DNA of 64,000 nucleotides from UBA1181 sp045226255 (GTDB lineage Bacteria; Bacteroidota; Bacteroidia; Bacteroidales; Paludibacteraceae): NCBI GenBank assembly GCA_045226255.1, contig JBGVCG010000012.1, forward strand, positions 62,001 through 126,000, written 5' to 3'. The position numbers and the translations under genes were made by a program. Each line of letters starts with the position of its first letter. The stretch's first letter is position 1. This document shows positions 25,567 to 35,237 of the stretch, piece after piece. Under the pieces are notes generated by a model. It was not told the origin of the DNA. It ran no database searches and worked only from the letters and a program-made list of their open reading frames with translations.

Positions 25567-26239
25567 CGCGCGGTGTGACGCACGCCTCTTGTCCCGCTTG
25601 GGCGAGTATGCGGAGGAGGTTTTCCCCTTCCGCACGCAGGGCATCACCTACGAATCGGTCTCCTGCCACCCCGATGTCTTTCTCTACCAAGATTCCACCA
25701 CGACACTTCTGGCACCGAATGCGCCCCAGGCGTTGGCGGAGAAGCTCGCTTCCCTTTCCGTTCCCTTCCGTTGGGGAGGCTCGCCTGTTGGTGAGTCTTT
25801 GCGGGATTCCAGCCTGTACAATTGTGTGTCGACCGACACCTGTCTCTTCCACCGAAAAGGCTACACGGACGAGGTCTTGCTCGCCTTGAACCATGGAAAG
25901 CGCTTCGTTGAACTTCCGCAATCGTACACACGTTGCTCGATGTTCCCCCTTTCCGAGCAGTCTTTCATCACTTCCGATGCGGGCATCCATCAGGTGCTGT
26001 TACGGGAGGGGTTCTCTTCCTTCCTCTTCTCCCCCGAGGAGATACGGATCCCTGTGCATCGCTACGGCTTCTTAGGCGGAACGTGCGGACGTTGGGGCGA
26101 TAAGCTTTTCTTCTTGGGCAATCCGTTGAGGCACAGGGATGGCCCTGCACTTCTCCGTTTTGTGGAGGCTGCTGGTCTGGAACCTGTCTCACTCTCCGAC
26201 GGTTATCTCTATGATGGGGGAGGAGTGTTCTTTTGGTGA
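25541..26239 (+). CDS. GME-fold (DUF6873-like) protein
   Basis: A 232-residue cytosolic protein that starts inside the 3' end of the radical SAM gene. It has the pattern of the guanidino-modifying-enzyme fold: an N-terminal VVDARCDARLLSRL, CHPDVFLYQD, then YNCVSTDTCLFHRKG, QSYTRCSMFPLSEQSFITSDAGI, and GFLGGTCGRWGDKLFFLGNP. It fits the DUF6873 family, relatives of arginine deiminase-type enzymes without a known reaction. The conserved CHPDVF, ITSD and GGTCGR patterns may hold active-site residues. I recognise the fold better than the family. The linkage to the radical SAM gene is by overlap. Confidence 0.65.
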   Translation: MKCRLAVVDARCDARLLSRLGEYAEEVFPFRTQGITYESVSCHPDVFLYQDSTTTLLAPNAPQALAEKLASLSVPFRWGGSPVGESLRDSSLYNCVSTDTCLFHRKGYTDEVLLALNHGKRFVELPQSYTRCSMFPLSEQSFITSDAGIHQVLLREGFSSFLFSPEEIRIPVHRYGFLGGTCGRWGDKLFFLGNPLRHRDGPALLRFVEAAGLEPVSLSDGYLYDGGGVFFW

Positions 26240-26351
26240 AATGGTTTGTTTGAAAGACCTTCCTTGGCCCCTGACAGGCTATTTGTGACGTTTCCTTGTG
26301 TGAATTATTTCTTCAAGATTATATTTATATGTCTATTTTATTGTTAAAAAC

Positions 26352-26384
26352 TTGTACAATGTAAATCCATTTTTGTTATATTTG
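26352..26384 (+). promoter_or_regulatory. Promoter of the large LRR protein gene
   Basis: TTG at 26352-26354 and TATATTTG at 26377-26384 with a 22-nt spacer. Leader of about 90 nt before ATG 26481. The rest of 26240-26480 is A/T-rich with no other feature seen. Confidence 0.55.
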
Positions 26385-26480
26385 TAGAGTGGATAATATC
26401 AGATGATTTTTTTGTTTGATTTGATTGAGATGGTTTTCAAATACATTTTAGGGGAATAATTAAATAAAAATATAGTGCTT

Positions 26481-28925
26481 ATGGTAAAGAAATTTACGTT
26501 GTTGATTATGCTATTGGCCATTTGTTGCTCTGCTCAAGCGGCCAATTACCTCACCTTCACGGCGGAGGTTGATAGTGCCTTGTTTCTGATGAAAAACGAT
26601 GGAGGCAATAATCCTGACGTCCGCTATTCCATGGACGGTGGTGAGACATGGAGTGTTCTTCATGCAATGGACACGATCGTTCTGAAGAAGAAGAACGACA
26701 AGGTCCTGTTGAGAGGAAATAACCCGGACGGCTTCTCCCGTAGTAATTTTGAAATCACTAGATTCGAGATTTACAGTCCTATCGCCGCAAGTGGAAGTGT
26801 GATGAGTTTGCTGGATAATACTGGGGAAAGCAAGACGATTCCGGAACCCGCTTCATATTGTTTCACGAATTTGTTTATCCTTAGTGAGGGTTTGACGCAG
26901 GCTCCTGAATTGCCTGCCACTTCGTTGTCTGAATATTGCTATTCGAGCATGTTCGCTTATTGCCCCAATCTGAGACAGGCTCCTGAATTGCCCGCCACCA
27001 CATTGGCTGAATATTGTTACTTGCACATGTTCAATGGCTGCGCTGGTCTGACGCAGATTCCTACTCTTTCCGCCACCACGCTGGCTGAGAAATGTTACAT
27101 GGGCATGTTCCAAGATTGCAAAGGATTGACACAAGTTCCTGATTTCCCTAAGATCAAATTGGCTGTGGGTTGTTACTTGGAAATGTTCCATGGGTGCTCT
27201 GGTCTGACGCAGGCTCCGGCTCTTCCCTCCACTGGAATGGAGATTGAATGCTACGCTGGAATGTTCCAAGGCTGTACAAGCCTGACGCAGGCTCCGGCTC
27301 TTCCTTCCACCGAATTGGACAATGAGTGCTACACTGGAATGTTCCAAGGTTGTACAAGCCTGACGCAAGCCCCAGAACTTCCTGCCACCAGAATGAATGT
27401 GGGATGCTACGCTAACATGTTCCGAGATTGCATCGGCTTGACGCAAGCCCCTGCTCTTCCAGCCCTCACGTTGGTTAGAGATTGTTATAAGGGTATGTTC
27501 GAGGGCTGTACTGGTCTGACAAGCTTTCCTGAGATCTCTGCCACCTCTTTGACAAATGGTTGCTGTTATCAAATGTTCTCTGGATGCGCAAATATCTCCG
27601 AGGCCACGGTTCACTTCTCGGATTGGCAAGACTCGGCTTTCAATTGGCTTTTGGATGTTTCTGAAACTGGTACCTTCACATGCCCTAGAGCATTGCTCGA
27701 GCAGTATGAGTTTGGTCCGAGTGCGATCCCGTATGGGTGGAATGTGCAATTTATCGATAGGCAGGAGGGTGACACCATCAACTACCTCACCTTTACGGCT
27801 GAGGCGGATAGCTCTTCTTTTGCACTCTCCTTTGGATATGAAGATTATCTTTTACCGTACCTGAACGCGTATTATACTTACTCGTTGGATAATGGAGCCT
27901 CATGGGATACGCTCAAAGTGGGTGAATTTGTCGTCTTGGCTAAGAAGGGTGATAAAGCATTGCTGAGAGGATATAATTCGAGGGGGCTTTCGGAATATGA
28001 ACCTCAAATAACTGGCGAGGATATCATTCCAACCGGTACTGCGTTGGAGGAGCTCGATTTGGGTCCATTAATCTGTTCAAACTTCGTCATGACCGGTTCC
28101 ATCGCCGCAAGCGGAAGTGTGATGAGCCTGATAGACAATATGGGTATGGGCAAGAAAATCCCGGAGCAATCCGAATACTGTTTCGCACGGTTGTTTAAGG
28201 ATTGTACCAGCCTGACGCAAGCCCCGGAACTCCCTGCCACTACGCTGGGCAGAGGATGTTATTGCAAGATGTTCGCCGGTTGCACCAATCTGAAGAACGC
28301 TCCTGTGCTCCCTGCTACAGCGTTGGATGAGAGATGCTATGCGGGTATGTTCGCTGGCTGTACGGGCATGGCGCAGGCTCCAAAGCTCTCGGCCGATTCC
28401 TTGGCGGAAGAATGTTACTTCGGAATGTTCATCGATTGTACAGGCTTGACGCAGGCCCCAGATCTCCCTGCTACTGGATATGCTCGGGGTTGTTACCACT
28501 ATATGTTCAAGGATTGCGCTAACCTCTCTCAAATCAAGGTGAACTTCTCTGAGTGGTCGGAGGATGAGTATGGAACAGCTACGGATACTTGGGTCGAGGG
28601 CGTCGCTCCAACGGGCACCTTCATTTGCCCGAAGGAATTACCTAAAGAGTATGGAGTAAGCAGAATACCTGAAGGTTGGAGGGTGGCCTATTTGAACGAA
28701 GAGTGTGGTGATGACATGCCGCTTTCTTGTGACTTCTTCACTTGGACCGAAAACCTCACCATCTGTGTACGTGGAGTCGACGGACTTGTCGAAGTATACA
28801 ACCTTAATGGACAATTGTTGCGCACTGCACAGGCTTCGGCGAGCGAAACGCTAAACTTCACCATGCCTTCCGAAGGGGTGTATGTCGTTAAAACCGCTAC
28901 GGGAAGTGTGAAGGTGAAATTGTGA
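26481..28925 (+). CDS. BspA-type repeat surface protein with secretion tail
   Basis: From ATG 26481, 814 residues (a GTG two codons upstream is not preferred). Signal peptide MVKKFTLLIMLLAICCSAQA. Two large halves each begin with a NYLTFTAE.DS domain (about residues 22-110 and 430-540), then arrays of 23-residue units of the type LTQAPELPATTLAE.CY.GMF.GCTG: about ten in the first half and about five in the second. The DNA shows the same 69-bp periodicity. The end (VEVYNLNGQLLRTAQ, then GVYVVKTATGSVKVKL) is a T9SS-type secretion tail. Such proteins are surface-exposed and bind host or matrix proteins. Followed by a strong hairpin at 28953-28985. Confidence 0.88.
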   Translation: MVKKFTLLIMLLAICCSAQAANYLTFTAEVDSALFLMKNDGGNNPDVRYSMDGGETWSVLHAMDTIVLKKKNDKVLLRGNNPDGFSRSNFEITRFEIYSPIAASGSVMSLLDNTGESKTIPEPASYCFTNLFILSEGLTQAPELPATSLSEYCYSSMFAYCPNLRQAPELPATTLAEYCYLHMFNGCAGLTQIPTLSATTLAEKCYMGMFQDCKGLTQVPDFPKIKLAVGCYLEMFHGCSGLTQAPALPSTGMEIECYAGMFQGCTSLTQAPALPSTELDNECYTGMFQGCTSLTQAPELPATRMNVGCYANMFRDCIGLTQAPALPALTLVRDCYKGMFEGCTGLTSFPEISATSLTNGCCYQMFSGCANISEATVHFSDWQDSAFNWLLDVSETGTFTCPRALLEQYEFGPSAIPYGWNVQFIDRQEGDTINYLTFTAEADSSSFALSFGYEDYLLPYLNAYYTYSLDNGASWDTLKVGEFVVLAKKGDKALLRGYNSRGLSEYEPQITGEDIIPTGTALEELDLGPLICSNFVMTGSIAASGSVMSLIDNMGMGKKIPEQSEYCFARLFKDCTSLTQAPELPATTLGRGCYCKMFAGCTNLKNAPVLPATALDERCYAGMFAGCTGMAQAPKLSADSLAEECYFGMFIDCTGLTQAPDLPATGYARGCYHYMFKDCANLSQIKVNFSEWSEDEYGTATDTWVEGVAPTGTFICPKELPKEYGVSRIPEGWRVAYLNEECGDDMPLSCDFFTWTENLTICVRGVDGLVEVYNLNGQLLRTAQASASETLNFTMPSEGVYVVKTATGSVKVKL

Positions 28926-28952
28926 GACATGTGTGATCTTTGTAAAATATTT

Positions 28953-28985
28953 GGAGGCTGGCTTATTCCTGATAAGCCAGCCTCC
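28953..28985. terminator. Strong hairpin between convergent genes
   Basis: GGAGGCTGGCTTA pairs perfectly with TAAGCCAGCCTCC across TTCCTGA (13-bp stem). It lies between the convergent 26481-28925 and 29082-29963 genes and can serve both strands, though no long T run follows. Confidence 0.7.
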
Positions 28986-29081
28986 GTTGCTTTTGTGGAT
29001 GTCTCTATTTGCCTGTGATTACAAACTAGGGAGGTGCAATCCCCTAATAATCTCTAATCATTCTAAAACACATGTCCTTGG

Positions 29082-29963
29082 TTAGAAGTTCAATGACACG
29101 CCCAAACCGTTCCCATTCAGGTTCAGCCGAAGTTCGAACGCTGAGTTTTTGGGCGCACATTGTTCGTTGTATAGACCGATGGACTTGCGTCTTGAAACGT
29201 AGCCTGTGACTAGTAACGGGACGGCGGTCGTCTCAAGCAGGACTGCCGGTACTAAGGTCGCGATGCCAAGGGCCAAGGCACCGTCGTTGTATGTGTAGTA
29301 CCTGCCTCTTGCATGGTAACGCTCGGATTTCGCATAGGAGATGAACGAAATGGTGGACATCATTTCGCAAGTCAAACCGGTTATGGCCAATGTCCATCCG
29401 CTTTTCACCCGTTTCGAGCCGGATTGCCACTTTTCGTAGGCTATTGGGCAATTCACATACAGGAATTTTCCATACTCCTTCTTATCCATGGTCATATCTC
29501 CCAATACGTATTGCCCTCTTACGCGGTCGAGCATCGGGTATGACGGTAGTATTTCCTTTTCCGGTTCGGCCTTCACACTATCGATAGGGAGAGGGGTACT
29601 TGTGCTAACATCTGTGATGTCTGCTGTATTGACACTTGCAGTAGTAACTGTGTCGGTGTCTGTATTTGTACTTGCGATGTCACCTGTGCTTTCCGTGACG
29701 GCGCTCTTCTCCTCTACCTTTACGAAGGATTCAACATCTCCATTCCCGTAGGTGATGGTGCTTATGTCTGATTTGTAGATGACGAAGGTGGGGCCATCCA
29801 GATAGTTTTGCTTCTTGTACTTGACTTCTGTCGGGCTTACCTCAAGGATCTTCGCCTTGATAGTGTCTCTGCTATTCAAGACGATTATATCTTTTATATC
29901 CTTTGCCGAACCTGCCATGAACTGCCCAACCATGAGCAGCAAGAGGAATATTTTCTTCTTCAT
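29082..29963 (-). CDS. Exported protein with Thr/Ser-rich linker and two membrane segments
   Basis: A 293-residue protein with signal peptide MKKKIFLLLLMVGQFMAGSA. Then a small domain (DIIVLNSRDTIKAKILEVSPTEVKYKKQNYLDGPTFVIYKSDISTITYGNG) of a kind common in Bacteroidota exported proteins, a low-complexity Thr/Ser/Asp linker (about residues 90-135), and a C-terminal part with two hydrophobic stretches (GWTLAITGLTCEMMSTISFI and ALALGIATLVPAVLLETTAVPLLVTGYV), ending GLGVSLNF. It could be inner- or outer-membrane located. The function is unknown. A TACTTTTG box on this strand at 30000-30007 lies 37 nt upstream of the start. Confidence 0.72.
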   Translation of the reverse strand: MKKKIFLLLLMVGQFMAGSAKDIKDIIVLNSRDTIKAKILEVSPTEVKYKKQNYLDGPTFVIYKSDISTITYGNGDVESFVKVEEKSAVTESTGDIASTNTDTDTVTTASVNTADITDVSTSTPLPIDSVKAEPEKEILPSYPMLDRVRGQYVLGDMTMDKKEYGKFLYVNCPIAYEKWQSGSKRVKSGWTLAITGLTCEMMSTISFISYAKSERYHARGRYYTYNDGALALGIATLVPAVLLETTAVPLLVTGYVSRRKSIGLYNEQCAPKNSAFELRLNLNGNGLGVSLNF

Positions 29964-30050
29964 GATTTATCAATATGCTTGTTGCTTTTATATTTTCCTC
30001 AAAAGTACAAAAAAAGTTTTTCCCTAAAATTAAAAGGATGATTTCATAAC

Positions 30051-30079
30051 AAAAAAGGTGAGACCGAAGCCTCACCTTT
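30051..30079 (-). terminator. Intrinsic terminator of the 30098-32662 gene
   Basis: On the minus strand AAAGGTGAG and CTCACCTTT form a 9-bp stem with an 8-nt loop, followed by a run of T. It lies 19-47 nt after the stop of the repeat protein. Confidence 0.8.
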
Positions 30080-30097
30080 CGTATGATTCAGTCAGCC

Positions 30098-32662
30098 TTA
30101 TAATTCAACCTTAATGCTTTCCGTGCCTGATTTGACGATATAGATGCCTCCTTGTGGCATAGTGATTGATTCTGTTTCATCTCCTGCGGCTTTTCTTGCC
30201 ACCAAATTGCCGTTGAGGTCATAGATTTCAACCTCCTTTTTCGCACAATGGAAGTGAATGGTGAGATTGTCGGTCCAGACACAGAATCTGTTATTGGTGA
30301 GTGGTACCTCCATGCTATTTGTTTTTATCTCTTCTATCTCCTTGAAGTATGCTACTACGGTCAGTGTGTCGTCCGATGCCATCGTCTGTATGTCCTTTTC
30401 GAGTTGTCCTCCATATGTGTCTATAACACTCGAGGTGTCCATGTTGTTCCAATGGCTGAATTTGTAACCTTTTTTTGCAGTCGCCACTGCGTAGGAGGAA
30501 TCTCCTTGACATAACATTATTTTGTTGGGTTGGATATGGGTGCTATCCATAAATATGCCGTCTAAACTAAACACCTCGACCGTTCCCATCTCTTCGTTGT
30601 CGGAGCGAAATACAATTTTCTTGCATGATGTTGTTGTCTTTTTGAAATGTGCTACCAACGTGTCGTTCCCTACGATGGTGTCTGTCGAATAGCCGCGGAT
30701 GGACTCCCAATAGTCAAACTCATAGCCTGGCTTTGCCTCCTCAAATTTCTCTATTTTTTGTCCTTCGACGCCACAGAAATAGTTGTTTGTCCTTCCCTGG
30801 TTGCTGTTTTCTGCGTAAATGGATATGCAAAAGGTATCCTTGGCAGGTTCGAAGTATGCGGTGTATCTAATGGTATCGCACCCTGAATTCACATAGATTA
30901 TAGGACGCTTGTCTCCCGTGTTCCATTCTGTGAACTGGTATCCTGCTTTGGCTTGGGCGCTCAGTGTGACAGCCTGGGTTTCACTCCACGTCACGATGTA
31001 ATGGTTGTCCACTGCGTTTGGTCCTGTTGCGATGACCGAACCTCGTGCCTCGTTCGCTGACTCGAATATTAGGTGTGTGGCGTTTTCCTCAAAATAAGCT
31101 ACGAGCGTGTCCGTCCCCTCTTTGTTCCACACACGTGGATTGTTTGTGTCTCCGTCGCTCCAATGGGAGAATCGGGCACATATTCCGCTGTTCACATGCG
31201 CTCTCACCGTTGTTGAGTCCATGTACTTGCCTCCGCCGTATACTTTTCCTATTTTGGGGGCTGCCGATGAAACGACAAGATAACCTTTGAATGTGTCAGG
31301 TTCGAAGTATGCTACTACGTTTAGTGTGTCGTTTATTGCCATCGCCTGTATGTCCTTTTCGAGTTGTCCTCCATATGTGTCTACAACATTCGAGGTGTCC
31401 ATGTTGTTCCAATGGCTGAATTTGTAACCTTTTTTTGCAGTCGCTACCGCATAGGAGGAATCTCCTTGGCATAACATTATTTTGTTGGGTTGGATATGGG
31501 TGCTATCCATAAATATGCCGCCTAAACTAAACACCTCGATTGTCCCCATCTCCTCGTTGTCGGAGCGGAATACGATTTTTTTGCATGATGTAGCACTTTT
31601 TTTGAAATGAGCCACTAGCGTGTCGTTGCCTACGATGGTGTCGGTCGAATAGCCACGGACGGACTCCCAATAGTCCAACTCGTAGCCGGTAAAGGGCTCT
31701 GCGAATTTCTCTATTCTTTGCCCTGGGACGCCACAGAAATAGTCGTTCGTCCTTCCCATGTTACTGTCCTCTGTGTAAATGGATATGCAGAAGGTGTCCT
31801 TGGCTGGCTCGAAGTATGCTGTGTATCTTATCGTGTCGCAACCTGAATTTATATAGATTATAGGACGCTTGTCTCCCGTGTTCCATTCGATGAACTGATA
31901 TCCTGTTTTGGCTTGGGCGCTCAGTGTGACAAATGGCGTTTTACTCCACGTCACGACGTGATGGTTGTACACCGTGTCCGACCCAATTTGTACGGTGACT
32001 GTGCCTTGCTCTTTGTCCGCCGATTCGGCTATTAGGTGTGTGCCGTTCTCCTCGAAATAGGCCACGAGCGTGTCCGTCCCCTCCTTGTTCCACACTCGTG
32101 GGTTGGCTGTTTCCCCGTCGCTCCAGTGGGTGAATCGGGCGCAGATTCCGTTCTTCACGTATGCTTCCACCACGGTGGAGTCCATGTAATTGCCCCCGCC
32201 GTAAACCATTCCCACCTTGGGATTGTCCGAGCTGACGTAAAGATGGCCTTTGGATGGGTCTGTTTCAAAGTATGCGATTGTCTTTAGGGAGTCTCCTGCG
32301 GGGATGCTTCTTACGATTTGCTCGAAGTCGCCGAAAGAGGTGCCGATGATGTTTGAAGTGTCTCCATCGTTCCATTGTGAGAACTGATAACCCTCTTTTG
32401 GGGTGGCTGTCACGTACAATGAGTCCGAGTCGCAGAATTCCAGCCAATCTCCTTCGATATAGGAGGTGTCCGGCTCGTCGGGGTGACCAATGTGATATAT
32501 TGTTATCTTACCCATTTCATTGTCGCTTGATTGAAATGATAAATACTTGCAATTGGTGCGCTGTGCGTCATCTGCGGCCCATGCGCGGAAATTTCCGACA
32601 GAAATGACAAAGAAGCATAAGAGTAATACTAAGTTTTTTTTCATGAAGCTAAATTTTTTCAT
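30098..32662 (-). CDS. Large surface protein of divergent InlB-type repeats, with secretion tail
   Basis: An 854-residue protein; ATG 32662 and ATG 32644 (MKKNLVLLLCFFVISVG) are both possible, the latter giving the neater signal peptide. The body is made of Bacterial-repeat (InlB B-repeat-like) units of about 70-80 residues with the pattern GY.F..W..GD..N...., followed by A.F....T. A block of 320 residues, four units long, is duplicated almost exactly (960 bp apart in the DNA) and a third, partial copy precedes the tail. The C-terminus (VEIYDLNGNLVARKAAGDE, then GGIYIVKSGTESIKVEL) is a T9SS-type secretion tail. The likely role is in surface adhesion or structure. Promoter TTTG-N21-TATCTTTG at 32757-32789. 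Confidence 0.88.
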   Translation of the reverse strand: MKKFSFMKKNLVLLLCFFVISVGNFRAWAADDAQRTNCKYLSFQSSDNEMGKITIYHIGHPDEPDTSYIEGDWLEFCDSDSLYVTATPKEGYQFSQWNDGDTSNIIGTSFGDFEQIVRSIPAGDSLKTIAYFETDPSKGHLYVSSDNPKVGMVYGGGNYMDSTVVEAYVKNGICARFTHWSDGETANPRVWNKEGTDTLVAYFEENGTHLIAESADKEQGTVTVQIGSDTVYNHHVVTWSKTPFVTLSAQAKTGYQFIEWNTGDKRPIIYINSGCDTIRYTAYFEPAKDTFCISIYTEDSNMGRTNDYFCGVPGQRIEKFAEPFTGYELDYWESVRGYSTDTIVGNDTLVAHFKKSATSCKKIVFRSDNEEMGTIEVFSLGGIFMDSTHIQPNKIMLCQGDSSYAVATAKKGYKFSHWNNMDTSNVVDTYGGQLEKDIQAMAINDTLNVVAYFEPDTFKGYLVVSSAAPKIGKVYGGGKYMDSTTVRAHVNSGICARFSHWSDGDTNNPRVWNKEGTDTLVAYFEENATHLIFESANEARGSVIATGPNAVDNHYIVTWSETQAVTLSAQAKAGYQFTEWNTGDKRPIIYVNSGCDTIRYTAYFEPAKDTFCISIYAENSNQGRTNNYFCGVEGQKIEKFEEAKPGYEFDYWESIRGYSTDTIVGNDTLVAHFKKTTTSCKKIVFRSDNEEMGTVEVFSLDGIFMDSTHIQPNKIMLCQGDSSYAVATAKKGYKFSHWNNMDTSSVIDTYGGQLEKDIQTMASDDTLTVVAYFKEIEEIKTNSMEVPLTNNRFCVWTDNLTIHFHCAKKEVEIYDLNGNLVARKAAGDETESITMPQGGIYIVKSGTESIKVEL
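30343..32262 (-). repeat. 960-bp internal tandem duplication
   Basis: Sequences at about 30343-31302 and 31303-32262 align in register at an offset of 960 bp (320 codons), with long stretches of identity, for example around 30387 and 31347. A one-codon indel shifts the far end by 3 bp. A third, partial and more diverged unit continues to about 32420. Substitutions are spread and many are silent. Confidence 0.85.
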
Positions 32663-32756
32663 GATGCTATTGGCTTTTAATGTTTATATCTTTTGGTCGC
32701 TTTCCAAACCAATCTTTCAAATCGTTGTAATGATATTAATCGGATGAACTGCTGTA

Positions 32757-32789
32757 CAAAGATAGTAAATGATGATAATAATCGACAAA
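32757..32789 (-). promoter_or_regulatory. Promoter of the InlB-type repeat protein
   Basis: On the minus strand TTTG (32786-32789) and TATCTTTG (32757-32764) are 21 nt apart, a close match to the Bacteroidota consensus. The leader is about 90-110 nt. Confidence 0.65.
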
Positions 32790-32849
32790 TGCGCATTCTT
32801 TTTTTGAGAGGACAATATCCCCTGATTGTGTGGTTCGTCCCAAAACAAA

Positions 32850-32881
32850 CAAGGAGCAGAATGTCGATCTTCTGCTCCTTG
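32850..32881 (-). terminator. Hairpin after metG
   Basis: CAAGGAGCAGAA pairs perfectly with TTCTGCTCCTTG (12 bp, 8-nt loop), 47 nt past the metG stop, followed on the minus strand by the T-rich GTTTGTTTTGGG. Confidence 0.7.
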
Positions 32882-32927
32882 TCATATCTGAATTAGAATT
32901 TTTATTTATCGAATCCTTTTGTGGGCA

Positions 32928-34988
32928 TTATCCCACTCTGGAACCGTTCGCCACCTTCTTGGATACGGAGGTGACCACCAGCTTGCCGTCCTTGTCTACA
33001 GCCGACATGATCATGCCTTGGCTTTCGAGACCCATCATCTTGCGAGGAGGGAAGTTCGCTACGAAGAGAACCTGTAATCCCACCAACTCTTGCGGATCTG
33101 GGTATGACTTGGCGATGCCGGAAAGAATGGTGCGTCCGCCCAAACCGTCGTCGATCTTGAACTGAAGCAGCTTGTCTGACTTAGGCACTTTCTGGCACTC
33201 CAGGATGGTGCCGACACGGATGTCCAGCTTGGCGAAGTCGTCGATGGTGCTTTGTCCCTCGATCGGCTCAGGCTGCCAGTTGCTGGCCTCGTTCTCCTTC
33301 TTGATGTTCTCCAAACGCTTCATTTGTGCGTCGATGGCCTCGTCCTCGATCTTCTCGAAGAGGAGCTCCGTCTTGCCGAGCGGAGTACCCTCCTTCAGCA
33401 AATCGGTTCTGCCCAACTGACCCCACTCGAAGGAGTCCATGTTCAGCATCTTACGCAGTTTCTCGGAAGAGAACGGCAGGAACGGCTCGAATGCGATGGC
33501 GAGGTTGGCCGCGATCTGCAATCCTATGTGCAGGATAGAGGAGGTGCGGTCCATGTCTGTCTTCGCCAGCTTCCAAGGCTCTGTCTCCGCCAAATATTTG
33601 TTACCGATACGGGCAAGGTTCATCGCCTCCTTTTGCGCCTCGCGGAACTTGAAGTTGTCGAGCAATTGCTCCAGGTTGCCTTTCACGTCGGCGAACTCCT
33701 TGAGCGTCTCCTTGTCGTAGTCGTTCATGCCCTTCAATGCAGGCACTTTGCCGTCGAAGTATTTCTGTGTCAGTACCAAGGCGCGGTTCACGAAGTTACC
33801 GTAGATGGCCACCAACTCGCTGTTGTTGCGGGTCTGGAAATCCTTCCAGGTGAAGTCGTTGTCCTTCGTCTCAGGCGCATTGGCCGTCAGGACGTAACGC
33901 AACGTGTCTTGCTTGCCTGGGAAGTCCACCAAGTATTCGTTCAACCATACCGCCCAGTTGCGGGAGGTGGATATCTTGTCGCCCTCCAGGTTGAGGAACT
34001 CGTTGCTAGGCACGTTGTCCGGCAGGATGAATGAGCCCTCCGCCTTCAGCATGGCAGGGAACACGATGCAGTGGAACACGATGTTGTCCTTTCCGATGAA
34101 GTGGACCAGACGGGTCTCTGGGTCTTTCCACCACTTCTCCCAGTTGCCGAACTTCTCAGGGTTGTTGTCGCACAGTTCCTTGGTGTTGCTGATGTAGCCG
34201 ATAGGCGCGTCGAACCACACGTAGAGCACTTTGCCCTCCGCACCCTCCACAGGCACTGGGATACCCCAATCCAAGTCACGGCTCACGGCGCGTGGATGAA
34301 GTCCGGTGTCCAACCAGCTCTTGCATTGCCCGTAGACGTTCGTGCGCCACTCCTTGTGACCCTCGAGGATCCATTTGCGCAACCACTCCTCGTGTTGATC
34401 CAACGGCAGGTACCAGTGCTTCGTCTTGCGAAGTACAGGCTTGGCGCCGGACAACTTGCTGACTGGGTTGATCAACTCCTCAGGGGAGAGTGCGCTACCG
34501 CACTTCTCGCATTGGTCGCCGTAAGCGCCCTGTGCGTGGCAGCGAGGACATTCGCCCACGATGTAGCGGTCCGCCAAGAACTGCTTCGCCTCCTCGTCGT
34601 AGTATTGCTCGCTCTCCTTCTCGATGAACTCGCCCTTGTCGTAGAGCTTGCGGAAGAAGTCGGAAGCCACCTTGTGGTGCACGTTGGAGGTGGTGCGGGA
34701 GTAGATGTCGAACGAGATGCCGAACTCCTGGAAGGAGTCCTTGATGATCTTATGGTAGCGGTCCACCACGTCTTGTGGGGTGCAGTTCTCTTTCTTTGCC
34801 CGGATCGTTACCGGTACGCCGTGCTCGTCGGAGCCGCCGATGAATACCACATCCTCACCCTTCAGCCTCAGATACCTGACGTATATGTCGGCTGGCACGT
34901 AAACACCCGCCAAGTGACCGATGTGTACGGGACCGTTGGCGTAAGGCAGGGCCGATGTGACCGTTGTTCTTTTGAATTTCTTATCCAT
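32928..34988 (-). CDS. metG: Methionyl-tRNA synthetase with C-terminal tRNA-binding domain
   Basis: A 686-residue class I synthetase that charges tRNA-Met. The HIGH motif is at residues 22-25 (PYANGPVHIGHLAG), a zinc knuckle is formed by CPRCHAQGAYGDQCEKCG, and the KMSKS-like motif is DKISTSRN near 336. The last 110 residues (FAKLDIRVGTILECQKVPKSDKLL, LVGLQVLFVANFPPRKMMG) are the EMAP/Trbp111-like tRNA-binding domain that also dimerises the enzyme. Length and layout are standard for Bacteroidota. A TAACTTTG box at 35038-35045 on this strand lies 49 nt upstream. It is divergent from pnp. Confidence 0.97.
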   Translation of the reverse strand: MDKKFKRTTVTSALPYANGPVHIGHLAGVYVPADIYVRYLRLKGEDVVFIGGSDEHGVPVTIRAKKENCTPQDVVDRYHKIIKDSFQEFGISFDIYSRTTSNVHHKVASDFFRKLYDKGEFIEKESEQYYDEEAKQFLADRYIVGECPRCHAQGAYGDQCEKCGSALSPEELINPVSKLSGAKPVLRKTKHWYLPLDQHEEWLRKWILEGHKEWRTNVYGQCKSWLDTGLHPRAVSRDLDWGIPVPVEGAEGKVLYVWFDAPIGYISNTKELCDNNPEKFGNWEKWWKDPETRLVHFIGKDNIVFHCIVFPAMLKAEGSFILPDNVPSNEFLNLEGDKISTSRNWAVWLNEYLVDFPGKQDTLRYVLTANAPETKDNDFTWKDFQTRNNSELVAIYGNFVNRALVLTQKYFDGKVPALKGMNDYDKETLKEFADVKGNLEQLLDNFKFREAQKEAMNLARIGNKYLAETEPWKLAKTDMDRTSSILHIGLQIAANLAIAFEPFLPFSSEKLRKMLNMDSFEWGQLGRTDLLKEGTPLGKTELLFEKIEDEAIDAQMKRLENIKKENEASNWQPEPIEGQSTIDDFAKLDIRVGTILECQKVPKSDKLLQFKIDDGLGGRTILSGIAKSYPDPQELVGLQVLFVANFPPRKMMGLESQGMIMSAVDKDGKLVVTSVSKKVANGSRVG

Positions 34989-35120
34989 ATCGTTATTAAT
35001 TATTTATTCTTTTTCTATCGCATGCAGAAACGGAGTGCAAAGTTACAAAAAATCATGGAATAATTATTGCCAATGTTTTGTGTTTTGTGGAAGGATGGAC
35101 AATGGTAGGGGAATGTTGTG

Positions 35121-35152
35121 ATGTGGGGGCGAAAAATTTTTCACCCCCACAT
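35121..35152. repeat. Near-perfect 32-bp intergenic palindrome
   Basis: Arms ATGTGGGGGCGAAAAA and TTTTTCACCCCCACAT pair at 15 of 16 positions with no loop. It lies between the divergent metG and pnp promoters, so it is not a terminator for either gene. It belongs to the same family as 22440, 22986 and 37551. Confidence 0.75.
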
Positions 35153-35237
35153 GTGTGTTTTTCTCCGTGATGGGTTATATTTTCGTCAAATATGACGCTC
35201 AAAAAAGTTTATCATAAACAATTATTCAACGAAATGC

